Assembly (NCBI RefSeq): GCF_002245355.1
Contig: NZ_NOWF01000002.1
Coordinates: 414,485-478,484 of the forward strand
DNA from: Paludifilum halophilum
Lineage (GTDB): Bacteria > Bacillota > Bacilli > Thermoactinomycetales > DSM-45169
Direction of reading: 5' to 3'
DNA: 64,000 nucleotides
Within the stretch, counting starts at the first letter, position 1. The number at the start of each line of letters is the position of its first letter. Both the position numbers and the translations under genes were made by a program. The notes below the pieces were generated by a model. The model was given only the letters and a program-made list of their open reading frames with translations. It was not told the origin of the DNA and made no database searches. This document shows positions 9,363 through 18,116 of this stretch, piece by piece.

Positions 9363-10694
9363 TCACACTTTTTCGCAAATTCTTTTTAAAAGGCGCTGGA
9401 TGGATCGGTTGCTTTCCTTGAGTACGTTTTTCTTATCCACCGTACATACGAAGCGGTTCTCCATCACCACCTTTCCATCGATGATCGTCGTCTCCACATC
9501 GGCACGAGTCGCCGAATAGACAATCCGGGAGATGGGATCCACTTCACTGGAGGGATAAGTATGAAAGTCATTCAAGTCCAGAATGGCCAGATCGGCTTTT
9601 TTGCCCTCTTCCAGACTCCCGACCTCCCGGTCCATCCCCATCGCTTTTGCGCCGCCGATCGTCGCCATCCGGAAGACTTCCCGCGCCCTCATCGCCGTCG
9701 GCCCGTGGGCGGGTTTCTGAATCAACGCGGCCAAGCGCATCTCGTTGAACATATCCAGGTTATTGTTGCAGGCGGCCCCATCGGCTCCCAGGCTGACTCT
9801 CGTCTCCCGGCCCAACATCTCGGGGACTTCCGCAATCCCGGAGGCCAGTTTCAGGTTGGAACCGGGACAGTGGGTCACCTTTACGCCCCTTTCTCTGAGC
9901 ACTTGGTGCTCCTCCTCGTTCAGCCACACGCAGTGGGCCAGGATGAGCCGGGGACTGGCCAAGCCGATATGATCCAGGTAGAGGATATTGCGCATCCCCC
10001 GCTCCCGCTCCACCCACTCGATCTCCCCCCGGTTTTCCGAAGCATGGCTGTGAATGCGTACATCGTATCGCTCCGCCAAATCCCGAACTTCAATCAACAG
10101 TTCTTCTGTGCAGGAGATGACAAACCGGGGACAAAAAGCGTATTGAATCCGGCCTCCGTCATAGCCGTGCCATTTTTCCAAAAGATCCACGCTCTTCCGG
10201 ATCGATTCCTCCGTCTTCTCCCGCAGGGAAGGCGGGGTATCTTCACCATGATCCATCATCACCTTGCCCGATAAAACGCGGATACCCCCCTCTGCCATGG
10301 CTTGAAAGGCCGCATCGGTATGATGCACCGTCTCCATATCGACGATGGAAGTGGTTCCGCTCTGGATGAGTTCCCCGATCCCCAGCATCGCCGAATAGTA
10401 GATGGATTCCTCGTCATGGGCACCTTCCAGGGGCAATACCCGCTGTTTGAGCCAGTCGAGCAGTTCCATATCGTCGGCCTGCCCCCGAAATAAGGTTTGG
10501 CAGAGATGGATATGAGTCTGGATAAAGCCGGGGATCACGGTTTTCCCCGTCCCATCGATCACCTTGTCCGCCCGTTCCCTGAGTCCTCGACCGATCTTGG
10601 CAATCCGATCGTTTTCGATGAGCAAATCGCCGCAAAAAATCTCCTCACCCCGGTTCATCGTGATCAATTCCGCATTTTTGATTAGTATTCGCAT
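9363..10694 (-). CDS. ATZ/TRZ-type amidohydrolase (deaminase)
   Basis: This 443-residue metal-dependent deaminase is of the guanine deaminase / 5'-deoxyadenosine deaminase / chlorohydrolase group. Metal ligands are visible in THIHLCQT, HSHASEN, AHCVW and GADGAACNNN. It is the last gene of the microcompartment operon, followed by a strong terminator. In the proposed purine route it could deaminate 4-aminoimidazole to imidazolone or a purine base; the exact substrate cannot be read from sequence. A deoxyadenosine-type deaminase is the main alternative. Confidence 0.82.
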   Translation of the reverse strand: MRILIKNAELITMNRGEEIFCGDLLIENDRIAKIGRGLRERADKVIDGTGKTVIPGFIQTHIHLCQTLFRGQADDMELLDWLKQRVLPLEGAHDEESIYYSAMLGIGELIQSGTTSIVDMETVHHTDAAFQAMAEGGIRVLSGKVMMDHGEDTPPSLREKTEESIRKSVDLLEKWHGYDGGRIQYAFCPRFVISCTEELLIEVRDLAERYDVRIHSHASENRGEIEWVERERGMRNILYLDHIGLASPRLILAHCVWLNEEEHQVLRERGVKVTHCPGSNLKLASGIAEVPEMLGRETRVSLGADGAACNNNLDMFNEMRLAALIQKPAHGPTAMRAREVFRMATIGGAKAMGMDREVGSLEEGKKADLAILDLNDFHTYPSSEVDPISRIVYSATRADVETTIIDGKVVMENRFVCTVDKKNVLKESNRSIQRLLKRICEKV

Positions 10695-10772
10695 CGCGTC
10701 GCACTCCCTTCACCAAAAATCAACGGCCATCCCCCATGATCTGAGTGCCTCTTCAAGCAGCTTTGATCTGTT

Positions 10773-11942
10773 TCAGCGGATCGAAGTGTCGCTTCCCAAA
10801 TACCGCAAAACCAGCTCCCGGTAAAAAGTGATGGAGCGCAAGTAGGCTCCAATATCCACCCATTCGTCGGGTTGGTGAGCCAGAGCCTCATCTCCCGGGC
10901 CATAGATCAGGGTGGGGATTTCACTGTTCGGGTTCAAAACCGAACCATCGGTATAATAAGACACCCCGTGAACTTGATTCTCGTGTGGCCCTTTCAATTC
11001 CTGGGCCAGTCGAATCAACGGGTCGGCGGCGGGAGTCCGGATGGAAGGCCGATCCAATAGGGTCCGTATCTGATACCGGAACCCTTCGACCTTTTCCGCC
11101 CCTTCCGACAAACGTTTTTCCGTTTCCCGGATCAAAACGCTGTGTTCCCGGGGCGGAACCGTTCGGATATCCACCTGCAACCGGCAGCGGTCAGGGATCA
11201 CATTCGTCTGAATGCCGCCGTCGATCCGAGTGAAGGACAGACTGCCCGAACCCAGAACGGGGTCTTTCATTTCCCAACTCAACCCCAGGGACTGCAACCA
11301 TTCGGCCACCCGCAGCATATGATCGACGGCATTGATCCCCCGGGCGGGCATCGAACTGTGAGCGGTTCTTCCATAGGTGGTGATCTCCAACCACAGAGCT
11401 CCCTTGTGGCCGACCACCACCTTCTCTTTGGTCGGTTCACCGATGACGAGGGCGTTCACCCCCTTCATCCCACCGAGTTCCTTGTATTGCCGGGCTCCAC
11501 AGCTGTCCACTTCTTCCCCCGCCGTCGCCGTCAAGATCCATTCTCCCTTCAGTGATTCCTCCTCATTCGCCAGGGATTCCAAAGACAGAACCATCGCGGC
11601 CAACCCGCTTTTCATATCGGATGCTCCCCGGCCGTACAGCCGGTTGCCCGCGATTTCACCGGAAAAGGGCGGATAGGTCCAGCGATCTGTCGAGCCCGGA
11701 GAAACCGTGTCCATATGACCGCAAAAGAGAAGCTTTTTCCCTCCGCCGCTCCCGATGCGGACTTCTAAATTGCTCCTCCCTTCCTCTACGGGAGTCACTT
11801 TCACCGGCAAGCCCTTCCGCTCCAGATGTCCCGCCAACCACTGGGCCACCCGGTGTTCATTGCCTGGCGGATTGGTGCTGTCCAACCGAATCAACTCCTG
11901 CAACAGATGCACAGCGCTTTTGGGATCCGGGAGTTTCGCCAT
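10773..11942 (-). CDS. M20-family metallopeptidase / deacylase (ArgE-DapE-like)
   Basis: A 389-residue zinc hydrolase with HMDTVSP, the GRGASDMKSG block, the general-base motif GEEVDS and GEPTK. The family removes acyl, formyl or carbamoyl groups from amino acids. Within the operon it could hydrolyse N-formyl- or N-carbamoyl-glycine-type intermediates or a ureido group. It starts two bases after the DUF1989 gene ends, so translation is probably coupled. Confidence 0.85.
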   Translation of the reverse strand: MAKLPDPKSAVHLLQELIRLDSTNPPGNEHRVAQWLAGHLERKGLPVKVTPVEEGRSNLEVRIGSGGGKKLLFCGHMDTVSPGSTDRWTYPPFSGEIAGNRLYGRGASDMKSGLAAMVLSLESLANEEESLKGEWILTATAGEEVDSCGARQYKELGGMKGVNALVIGEPTKEKVVVGHKGALWLEITTYGRTAHSSMPARGINAVDHMLRVAEWLQSLGLSWEMKDPVLGSGSLSFTRIDGGIQTNVIPDRCRLQVDIRTVPPREHSVLIRETEKRLSEGAEKVEGFRYQIRTLLDRPSIRTPAADPLIRLAQELKGPHENQVHGVSYYTDGSVLNPNSEIPTLIYGPGDEALAHQPDEWVDIGAYLRSITFYRELVLRYLGSDTSIR

Positions 11943-11943
11943 T

Positions 11944-12555
11944 TCACGATCCTCCCGAAATTTGCAATTTCAACGGCGTCACCTTAAACCCATTAACCGG
12001 AGCCATGTCCTGGGAACAAGTGGAAACGGCGACCACAACATCCTCGAGTGCTTTCAGACGGACATAATCACCGGGTCTGGACAGGGGCTCCCGAATCTCG
12101 TAGTCCCAATTCTCATCCAGAAGATTATTCATAAACCAATTGATCGGGTCAGGGAGAAGCCCGGGCCGGATTCGATATTTCTCCAGGGCTTTCATCAGAT
12201 TATCGTGGCAGTTGGGATGATTCTCTTCACCATAATCCACTTGATAGCGGTAATAGTCACAAGCGGGAAAGAAAAAATCATGTCGGCCGACGGTGTCCCG
12301 CACCAACTGCATCAGGGGGCGCCGACGATTGCTGTAAAGGGGGTCTCCCTCCTTCAACCGGATACTGCTGAGAGAAGCTCTCATATGAACCGGAGAGACA
12401 TATTCTCCGGTGTCGCGGTGGTTAAAGCAGACAAAATCCCCCACCTGCTTTCCCTCTACGTCGATGATGCAAAGCTCCTCCCCTTCCTTGACCGACACAC
12501 TCCGCCCCTCATAGGGAGGGATCAAGACCTCTTCCTTCATCGCACGGTTGATCAA
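11944..12555 (-). CDS. DUF1989 family protein (urea-carboxylase-associated / carboxyguanidine deiminase-like)
   Basis: 203 residues with the DUF1989 core, seen in blocks such as DVEGKQVGDF, SNRRRPLM and a CHDN motif. The initiation codon is TTG, with GGGGGAG five bases upstream. Characterised relatives (CgdA/CgdB) are deiminases of carboxyguanidine, so an amidine-deiminating role such as formiminoglycine to formylglycine would suit this operon, but that is inference. Only one subunit gene is present, whereas CgdAB is a pair. Confidence 0.75.
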   Translation of the reverse strand: MINRAMKEEVLIPPYEGRSVSVKEGEELCIIDVEGKQVGDFVCFNHRDTGEYVSPVHMRASLSSIRLKEGDPLYSNRRRPLMQLVRDTVGRHDFFFPACDYYRYQVDYGEENHPNCHDNLMKALEKYRIRPGLLPDPINWFMNNLLDENWDYEIREPLSRPGDYVRLKALEDVVVAVSTCSQDMAPVNGFKVTPLKLQISGGS

Positions 12556-12570
12556 TGCGGCTCCCCCTTC

Positions 12571-13254
12571 TCAATCGATAAATACAGCCACGGCCCGCAC
12601 AGGCGAACCCGTCCCTTTCCGGATTCGCAACGGCAATCCGAAGTAAACAAACCGCTTGCCCGCCACCCGGTCCAGGTTGCACAGATTTTCGGTGTTACTC
12701 ATGCTGTACTCCCGGCAGACGAGGTGTCCGGAATACCGGGGATCTTCCGGTTTGTCAACGGAGGGAGAGTCCACCCCGATATTGACCACCCCTCGCTCAG
12801 CCAGCCACTTGGCCGCCTCGTAGTCGAGTCCGGTATACCGGGTTAACCACTCCGACGTTCCATAGGCCCGGTTATAATGGCCGGTATACAAGAGAACGAT
12901 ATCCCCTTTTTCGATGGTGAGGGACGCCCGATCAAGGGCCTGCTGCAAATCGCGCGGCCGGATGTACTCGTCAGGGGACACCCGGGAGACATCCAGACAG
13001 ATTGCCGGTCCGTAAAAATAATCCAGGGGCATCTCGTCGATGGTTTTCCCTTCGGGATCAAACTCGTAGGTCGCATCGGTGTGGGTGGGACCGTGTTCAT
13101 TAATAAGGAGGTTGTTGGTCGCAAAGGGAAACCCGATCTGCTCCTCACTCTCTTCATGAGAAATATTAGGGAAAATCATGGTCTTCTGATGCAGGGGGAA
13201 AACCGGCATCCCCTGATAAATCTCCTGAGACAAGTCGATCAAACGAAAACCCAT
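12571..13254 (-). CDS. Cyclase-family metal hydrolase (KynB / isatin hydrolase-like)
   Basis: 227 residues; the motif HGPTHTDA corresponds to the metal-binding HxGTHxD signature of the family that includes kynurenine formamidase and isatin hydrolase. The start ATG has GGAGGTGA upstream, embedded in the end of the preceding adenine-deaminase-like gene. No other tryptophan pathway gene is present, so a cyclic amide or N-formyl substrate from the purine route is more likely than formylkynurenine. Confidence 0.8.
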   Translation of the reverse strand: MGFRLIDLSQEIYQGMPVFPLHQKTMIFPNISHEESEEQIGFPFATNNLLINEHGPTHTDATYEFDPEGKTIDEMPLDYFYGPAICLDVSRVSPDEYIRPRDLQQALDRASLTIEKGDIVLLYTGHYNRAYGTSEWLTRYTGLDYEAAKWLAERGVVNIGVDSPSVDKPEDPRYSGHLVCREYSMSNTENLCNLDRVAGKRFVYFGLPLRIRKGTGSPVRAVAVFID

Positions 13255-13260
13255 CCCGGC

Positions 13261-15081
13261 TCACCTCCCGTCGATAACCGTCGGCAAGACTTTGAAATCA
13301 TCCACTTCGATCAGACCGACATCGGTAATCTTCCATTTGGGACTGGTCACCAGAGAGAGGAAGGAAAGATGCATAAAGGGCACATGCAAGGTACAGCCCA
13401 ATTCCTCCTCCGCCAACCGGTGCAATCGGGTCACTTCTTCGCTCAGCTCTTCGCCGGTCAACTCGTCGGTCATCAGTCCGCCGATCGGCAGCCGCAGGTC
13501 ACCGACCACTTTTCCGCCGGCAATCATGGCAATACCGCCTCCCATGGAGATGACACGGTTGACGGCCAACACCATATCTTCATAATCAGTGCCGCAAACA
13601 ATGATATTATGGGTATCGTGAGCGACACTCTCCGCGATCGCTCCCCGTTGGAGGCCCATCCCATGGACGAAAGTCTTTCCGATACGTCCTCCCCGACCGT
13701 GCCGTTCCACCACTGTCAGGGGCAGAATATCCCGTTGCAAACAGGGTTGGACGACACCGTCCGATGCGTTCATGTCGAATTCCAGGGCTTCGGTTAAGTT
13801 TTGATCGGGAATCACTTCGATCGCCCGAACCTTTACCCGGGGGTGATTGGGGGCGGTAATGCGGAGCTCCTCTTTTTTGACGGGACTCCGTTTTACCGAG
13901 TTTTTCACCGAGTCGGGGTACGTGTAGCTCGGAATGTCCAGCACCAGGCGCCCCTGTTCCGCCGCTTTCACCCCGCCCAGATACACCTGATCGACCCTCA
14001 TCCGGTTCAGATCGCCGATCACGGCGATATCCGCCCGCTTTCCGGGTGCCAGCACCCCGACGTCGCGAAAGCCGAAATGGGTCGCCGGATTGATCGTCGC
14101 CATCTGTATCGCCTCGACGGGATCCACTCCCTGGTCAATCGTACGCCGAACAATGTCGTCCAAATGTCCGTCCTTCATCAGGTCTTCCGGTACCATATCA
14201 TCGGAGACGAGGACGGCCCGCCGGGAATCCATCCCCTCCTCGGTGACGGCTCGGATGCATTCAGCCATGTTGCGCTGGGAGGAACCCTCCCGCATAAAAA
14301 CGGTTACGCCGTAGCGCAGTTTCTCCATCATCTCTTCCTTGGTGGTGGTTTCGTGACAAGAGACATGTGTTCCCCCGCTGATGATGTGGGCGGCCAACTC
14401 CTTACCGAAGAGAGCCGGTGCATTTCCTTCCACCGTTTTGCCCTGCCGGTGAGCATGGGAAACCGAAGCGATCTGATCATCAAGGATGTCCGGAGCATGT
14501 CGGTAAACGGGGTTGACATTGCTGAATCCCTGGATTTCACCAATCCCCTGCACCCAGGGGTCATTCAGCAGCTCCGGCATATCCTTGGAGGAAATGTCAT
14601 GACCGGCTGTTTCCAACCCCGGAGCATCCGGCGTCCGGCAAGGAACGGTGAACAGCACCCGATTGGGCAATGTTTTCGCCTCGTCAACCATCGCTTTCAT
14701 TCCCTCCACCCCGAGGACATTTCCGATTTCATGGGGATCTGCCACCAGTGTGGTTGTCCCGGTTGGAATGGATAGTTTGGAAAACTCGGTCACCGTCAGC
14801 ATCGCACTTTCAAAATGCATATGGGAATCGATGAACCCCGGACTGATAAACTTTCCTTCCACATGGTCCACCGTGGTGGAGGGACCGATCAGGTCGGAGC
14901 AGTCCCCCACCATCAGGATTTTTTCCCCCTTCACCGCCACATCCGCCTGATAAATCTCCCGGGTGACTACATTGATCACATAGCCTCCCTGCAGCACCCG
15001 ATCGGCATGGTACCCGGGATCCAACAGGGTATCGATCAACAAGCGCCAATGAACCGCCTCTTTAATCCGTTGCGTTTCCAT
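13261..15081 (-). CDS. Adenine deaminase-family amidohydrolase
   Basis: 606 residues, the usual size for Ade. The N-terminal amidohydrolase domain has SHMHFES, VSCHETT and VLVSDD, and a C-terminal adenine deaminase domain follows. The family converts adenine to hypoxanthine, though homologues with other substrates exist. The ATG at 15081 overlaps the shell pentamer gene by 20 bases; a longer frame to 15135 lacks a ribosome site. Being inside a microcompartment operon is unusual for this enzyme and suggests a purine or related heterocycle as the compartment substrate. Confidence 0.85.
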   Translation of the reverse strand: METQRIKEAVHWRLLIDTLLDPGYHADRVLQGGYVINVVTREIYQADVAVKGEKILMVGDCSDLIGPSTTVDHVEGKFISPGFIDSHMHFESAMLTVTEFSKLSIPTGTTTLVADPHEIGNVLGVEGMKAMVDEAKTLPNRVLFTVPCRTPDAPGLETAGHDISSKDMPELLNDPWVQGIGEIQGFSNVNPVYRHAPDILDDQIASVSHAHRQGKTVEGNAPALFGKELAAHIISGGTHVSCHETTTKEEMMEKLRYGVTVFMREGSSQRNMAECIRAVTEEGMDSRRAVLVSDDMVPEDLMKDGHLDDIVRRTIDQGVDPVEAIQMATINPATHFGFRDVGVLAPGKRADIAVIGDLNRMRVDQVYLGGVKAAEQGRLVLDIPSYTYPDSVKNSVKRSPVKKEELRITAPNHPRVKVRAIEVIPDQNLTEALEFDMNASDGVVQPCLQRDILPLTVVERHGRGGRIGKTFVHGMGLQRGAIAESVAHDTHNIIVCGTDYEDMVLAVNRVISMGGGIAMIAGGKVVGDLRLPIGGLMTDELTGEELSEEVTRLHRLAEEELGCTLHVPFMHLSFLSLVTSPKWKITDVGLIEVDDFKVLPTVIDGR

Positions 15082-15367
15082 TTGCCGCGTCTCTCCCTCC
15101 CGTTTCACATTCGGTATTGTCGATAATGCCGACAATCGCCGCGTCCACGGGAGCGTCCGCCCGTTGCACCGCCCGGGCGGCCACGCTCCCGATCACATAG
15201 ATCACCTGTTCACCGATGCCGGCCCCCACGGTATCCACGGCGATAATCGGCTGTCCGGTCAAGCTCCCGTCCAGCTGGACAGGTTGCGTGATCAGGAGCT
15301 TACTCCCCACCAGTTTCTCGTCTTTTCTCGTCGCCACCGCCATTCCGATCACCTTGCCCATGTGCAT
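15062..15367 (-). CDS. Microcompartment shell pentamer (BMC-P, EutN/CcmL family)
   Basis: 101 residues opening MGKVIGMAVATRKDEKLVGS, with the VDTVGAGIGEQVIYVIGS block diagnostic of EutN/CcmL pentamers, which cap the vertices of the polyhedral shell. It is the only pentamer gene in the locus. The C-terminus is hydrophilic and extends about ten residues past the usual end. The ATG at 15367 has AGAAGGT upstream. Confidence 0.95.
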   Translation of the reverse strand: MHMGKVIGMAVATRKDEKLVGSKLLITQPVQLDGSLTGQPIIAVDTVGAGIGEQVIYVIGSVAARAVQRADAPVDAAIVGIIDNTECETGGRDAANGNATD

Positions 15368-15382
15368 CGCTGTACCTTCTTC

Positions 15383-16111
15383 CTATCGCTTTTCGATTCT
15401 GACTCCGTATTCCTCGGCCCGGTCGGCGGCCAGCGGGGTAATCAAAGCCTGACGGGATACGGTCAAAACACCTTTGCCGTCTTCGGAAGCGGCCGCGCGG
15501 ATATCTTCCTCCGTCACCAGCCGCTTTCCGGCGGAATTCGCGGTTTGAATCCATTCCCCGACCTCATCCGGTTCTAACAGGGAGACACCGTATCCCCGCA
15601 ATGCGTCCCTCTTTTTTCGAAGCTCCCTTTTCAACAAGGGGGAGCCACGGTCCATCCCCGCCCGCTTCCAGCTGCGGTGATAAGGATCGACGGCGGTGTT
15701 CAGCACCCCGACCGGCTTTCCGGAAAAAAGCGCCCACAGAATTAAGGCAACGAAGGGATGGGAGTCATCCAGGTCGATCACCCTGGACAGGAGAGAATAA
15801 GAAGGCGCCGGGAGAAGGAGAAAGTCGAAAGAATCTTTCGCCTCCTCCAACCACTCCCCCTCGTCTCCTTCGATGCATCGGATGGGCTCCGGACTCCCGT
15901 CGGGAAAACTTCGGCGATCCGTCCATAAGTGCGGCACCACTCGCTTTTCCCGCAGGGTTTCAAGAATGAGACGCGTCGAATCGGGACCGGCGCTCCATCC
16001 CGAAAGGAGTACCATCACCTGCGGAAAGGTGCGATACAGCCTCTCCCCCCTGCTGCGATGGAGGATCTCCAGCAGAACCCGCTCCATGTAGCGTTCTCTT
16101 ACCTGAATCAT
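15383..16111 (-). CDS. Microcompartment-associated protein, flavoprotein-like N-terminus
   Basis: 242 residues. An amphipathic N-terminal helix (MERVLLEILHRS) resembles an encapsulation peptide. The middle has an alternating strand-helix pattern with VMVLLSGWSAG that looks like a flavoprotein-type Rossmann fold. The C-terminus, with LVTEEDIRAA and ALITPLAADRAEEYGV, resembles a conserved tail I associate with proteins in other microcompartment loci. Exact function is not recognised. It sits between the shell hexamer and pentamer genes with gaps of 9 and 15 bases. Confidence 0.6.
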   Translation of the reverse strand: MIQVRERYMERVLLEILHRSRGERLYRTFPQVMVLLSGWSAGPDSTRLILETLREKRVVPHLWTDRRSFPDGSPEPIRCIEGDEGEWLEEAKDSFDFLLLPAPSYSLLSRVIDLDDSHPFVALILWALFSGKPVGVLNTAVDPYHRSWKRAGMDRGSPLLKRELRKKRDALRGYGVSLLEPDEVGEWIQTANSAGKRLVTEEDIRAAASEDGKGVLTVSRQALITPLAADRAEEYGVRIEKR

Positions 16112-16120
16112 CGTTGACGA

Positions 16121-16408
16121 TTACTCTTTGCTTTTGGATACGATGGCCCGCTCCACTTCTTGATGAGGGCGCGGGATGACATGGACGGATACCAGCTCGC
16201 CGACCCGGCTGGCGGCGTTGGCTCCGGCGTCCGTAGCCGCCTTGACCGCCCCGACGTCTCCCCGGGTCATCACCGTCACCAGACCGAACCCGATTTTTTC
16301 ATAACCGCAGATTTCCACGTTGGCCGCCTTCACCATGGCGTCGGCCGCTTCCACCGCTCCGACCAAACCTTTGGTCTCCACCAGGCCCAATGCTTCACCC
16401 ATCTTCAT
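16121..16408 (-). CDS. Microcompartment shell hexamer (BMC-H) 1
   Basis: 95 residues with the classic single BMC domain: [34 protein letters not shown] and the IPRPHQEVE ending. It forms the hexagonal tiles of the shell facets. Its sequence is close to canonical PduA/CcmK-type proteins. Confidence 0.96.
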   Translation of the reverse strand: MKMGEALGLVETKGLVGAVEAADAMVKAANVEICGYEKIGFGLVTVMTRGDVGAVKAATDAGANAASRVGELVSVHVIPRPHQEVERAIVSKSKE

Positions 16409-16428
16409 TTCCTCCTTCGCGGTATCGA

Positions 16429-16869
16429 TTATTGTTCGTTGGCACGCTTCGGATCGGACCCCGTCTCCTCCGCCTTGTCGTTCCGGTCAGTGGACGGTTC
16501 CTTTTTCGAAACCGCCGGCTTCTTTCCTCGCCCCCGCCCGTTTTTTCGCGGAGAGGACGAAGGGGCTTCCCCTTGCAATTGAAAACGGGTCAGGATTTTC
16601 TGATCCACCTCCGTATGCGCCCTCGGGATCACATGGGAGGAAATCACTCGGCCCACCTGTTCCGCCGCCTCCTTTCCCGCCTGAACGGCGGAAGTGACCG
16701 CAGCCACGTCTCCGCTCAAGTGGATGGTTACACCCAAGGCACCGCCCGCTCCGATCACCCGTTCCACTCCGGCCATGGTCACGTTGGCCGCTTTCAATGC
16801 GGCATCGGCGGCGGACACCGCCGTTGTGTAACCGACTGTTTCGATCATTCCCAATGCTTGCTGTTTCAT
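16429..16869 (-). CDS. Microcompartment shell hexamer (BMC-H) 2 with long charged tail
   Basis: 146 residues: a normal BMC domain (about 1-95; [29 protein letters not shown]) followed by about 50 residues rich in Arg, Lys, Ser and Glu. The tail is probably disordered; it could face the lumen or cytosol and recruit cargo or nucleic acid. The first strand also carries [17 protein letters not shown] in place of the shorter loop of BMC-H 1. Confidence 0.93.
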   Translation of the reverse strand: MKQQALGMIETVGYTTAVSAADAALKAANVTMAGVERVIGAGGALGVTIHLSGDVAAVTSAVQAGKEAAEQVGRVISSHVIPRAHTEVDQKILTRFQLQGEAPSSSPRKNGRGRGKKPAVSKKEPSTDRNDKAEETGSDPKRANEQ

Positions 16870-16889
16870 CGCGACCTCCCCTTATCCGC

Positions 16890-17819
16890 TTACAAGAGCC
16901 GGTCCGCCTCTTGTTTCAATCGTGTCAACATCGAACGTACCGCTTCCCCTTCTCCCTGAAGCAGGAGTGCCTTCTCCTCCACTGCAAACCGGACCGGACA
17001 CTCCGGCTCTTCCTTCAGGACACGGTCCAGCAAGGCGACGGCTTCATACCGGGAAACTCCCTCCAGAACGGCAGCGGAACGGGAATCCTGCAATCGGAGA
17101 GTTTCCGAAAGCAGAGCGGAGGGCCTCCGTGAGAGATGAGCGTTTACTCTCCGCAGGGCGGACCGGTTCAACCGCAGGTAAAATTCCCGCAAAATCCTCT
17201 TCAGCCGATCCGGTTCCTCCGCCTCCAGCCGCAATCGAAAGGGCTCTTCCCGGGATTCTCTCCAGGCGATCGCCGATTGAATGTCCGGTTCATCTTCCAG
17301 AAGCGCTTCCGCGATGAAAAGCGATCCGAGGCGGAGAACCGCAGAGGAAACGATACCGACACAACGGCGGGAGCCGGAAGCATTCAGCCATTCCGCCAGT
17401 TTCGGATGCAAATGCGGATAAAACCAAACCTCGGCCCCTTCCCTCGATTTTCCGATCAGCTCCCCGGCGTCTCCGTCCGCGGAAGATCGGTGCAACCCCT
17501 TGACTTGAAACAGGGAAAGACGCTGTAGAGAGGAAAGCATATCCTTCTGTCCATCCGCCTTTTTCTCGGGGGGCTCTGACGGGGTTCGGCCCCCTGTGCC
17601 CGCCGTGAAGGTCGGCCTGCGGGAATCGCGGTACAGTGGGGAAAGGCGTTTTTTCGACTGTTCCCGTTGGTAATTCGGCCGACGGATATCCACCGGCCCA
17701 GCCGCTGATGAAGGGCTCGATTCTTCCTGTGCCGGGGTCTTGCGGGAAGGTGGATTCCTTTTCGGCGAATGTTGCTTGCTCAATACTTCGTTGACCATCT
17801 GTTTCATAAACTCTGACAA
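16890..17819 (-). CDS. Microcompartment-locus protein of unknown function with N-terminal encapsulation-like helix
   Basis: 309 residues from a TTG start at 17819 (GGGAGG eight to nine bases upstream). Residues 1-15 (SEFMKQMVNEVLSK) form an amphipathic helix of the encapsulation-peptide type. Residues 20-95 are a Pro/Ser/Arg-rich linker, and the rest is a compact helical-beta domain with no motif I recognise. It lies between two shell hexamer genes, so a lumenal scaffold or cargo adaptor is likely. No catalytic residues can be assigned. Confidence 0.6.
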   Translation of the reverse strand: MSEFMKQMVNEVLSKQHSPKRNPPSRKTPAQEESSPSSAAGPVDIRRPNYQREQSKKRLSPLYRDSRRPTFTAGTGGRTPSEPPEKKADGQKDMLSSLQRLSLFQVKGLHRSSADGDAGELIGKSREGAEVWFYPHLHPKLAEWLNASGSRRCVGIVSSAVLRLGSLFIAEALLEDEPDIQSAIAWRESREEPFRLRLEAEEPDRLKRILREFYLRLNRSALRRVNAHLSRRPSALLSETLRLQDSRSAAVLEGVSRYEAVALLDRVLKEEPECPVRFAVEEKALLLQGEGEAVRSMLTRLKQEADRLL

Positions 17820-17837
17820 GGCGGTTTACCTCCCTCC

Positions 17838-18101
17838 CTAGAAAATCGCCGCCAACTCGGGGTGCGGGTGGGGAATGACATTGGCGGAGATGAGCTCCCC
17901 ACCGGTTTGGGTATAAACTTCTTTGCCCGCTTCGACCGCAGAGTTGACCGCCGCCACGTCTCCCTCCACGATGACGGTGACCAGGCCGGAACCCACCTTT
18001 TTTAACTCGATCATCTGCACATTGGCCGCTTTACACATGGTATCCAGCGCTTCCAGGGCGGCGACCAAACCCCTTGTTTCCACCAATCCGATGGCTTGCA
18101 T
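17838..18101 (-). CDS. Microcompartment shell hexamer (BMC-H) 3
   Basis: 87 residues: AIGLVETRGLVAALEALDTM, GLVTVIVEGDVAAVNSAVEAG and IPHPHPELAAIF are textbook BMC-H blocks. The ATG at 18101 follows AAAGGAG by seven bases; an adjacent GTG at 18104 is too close. It is the first shell gene of the operon, directly after ubiD. Confidence 0.96.
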   Translation of the reverse strand: MQAIGLVETRGLVAALEALDTMCKAANVQMIELKKVGSGLVTVIVEGDVAAVNSAVEAGKEVYTQTGGELISANVIPHPHPELAAIF

Positions 18102-18116
18102 CACGATTCTCCTTTA

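Noticed and set aside
11755..12846. 363-codon plus-strand frame across the M20/DUF1989/cyclase genes
   Set aside because: Crosses three well-supported minus-strand genes and shows no recognisable protein features.
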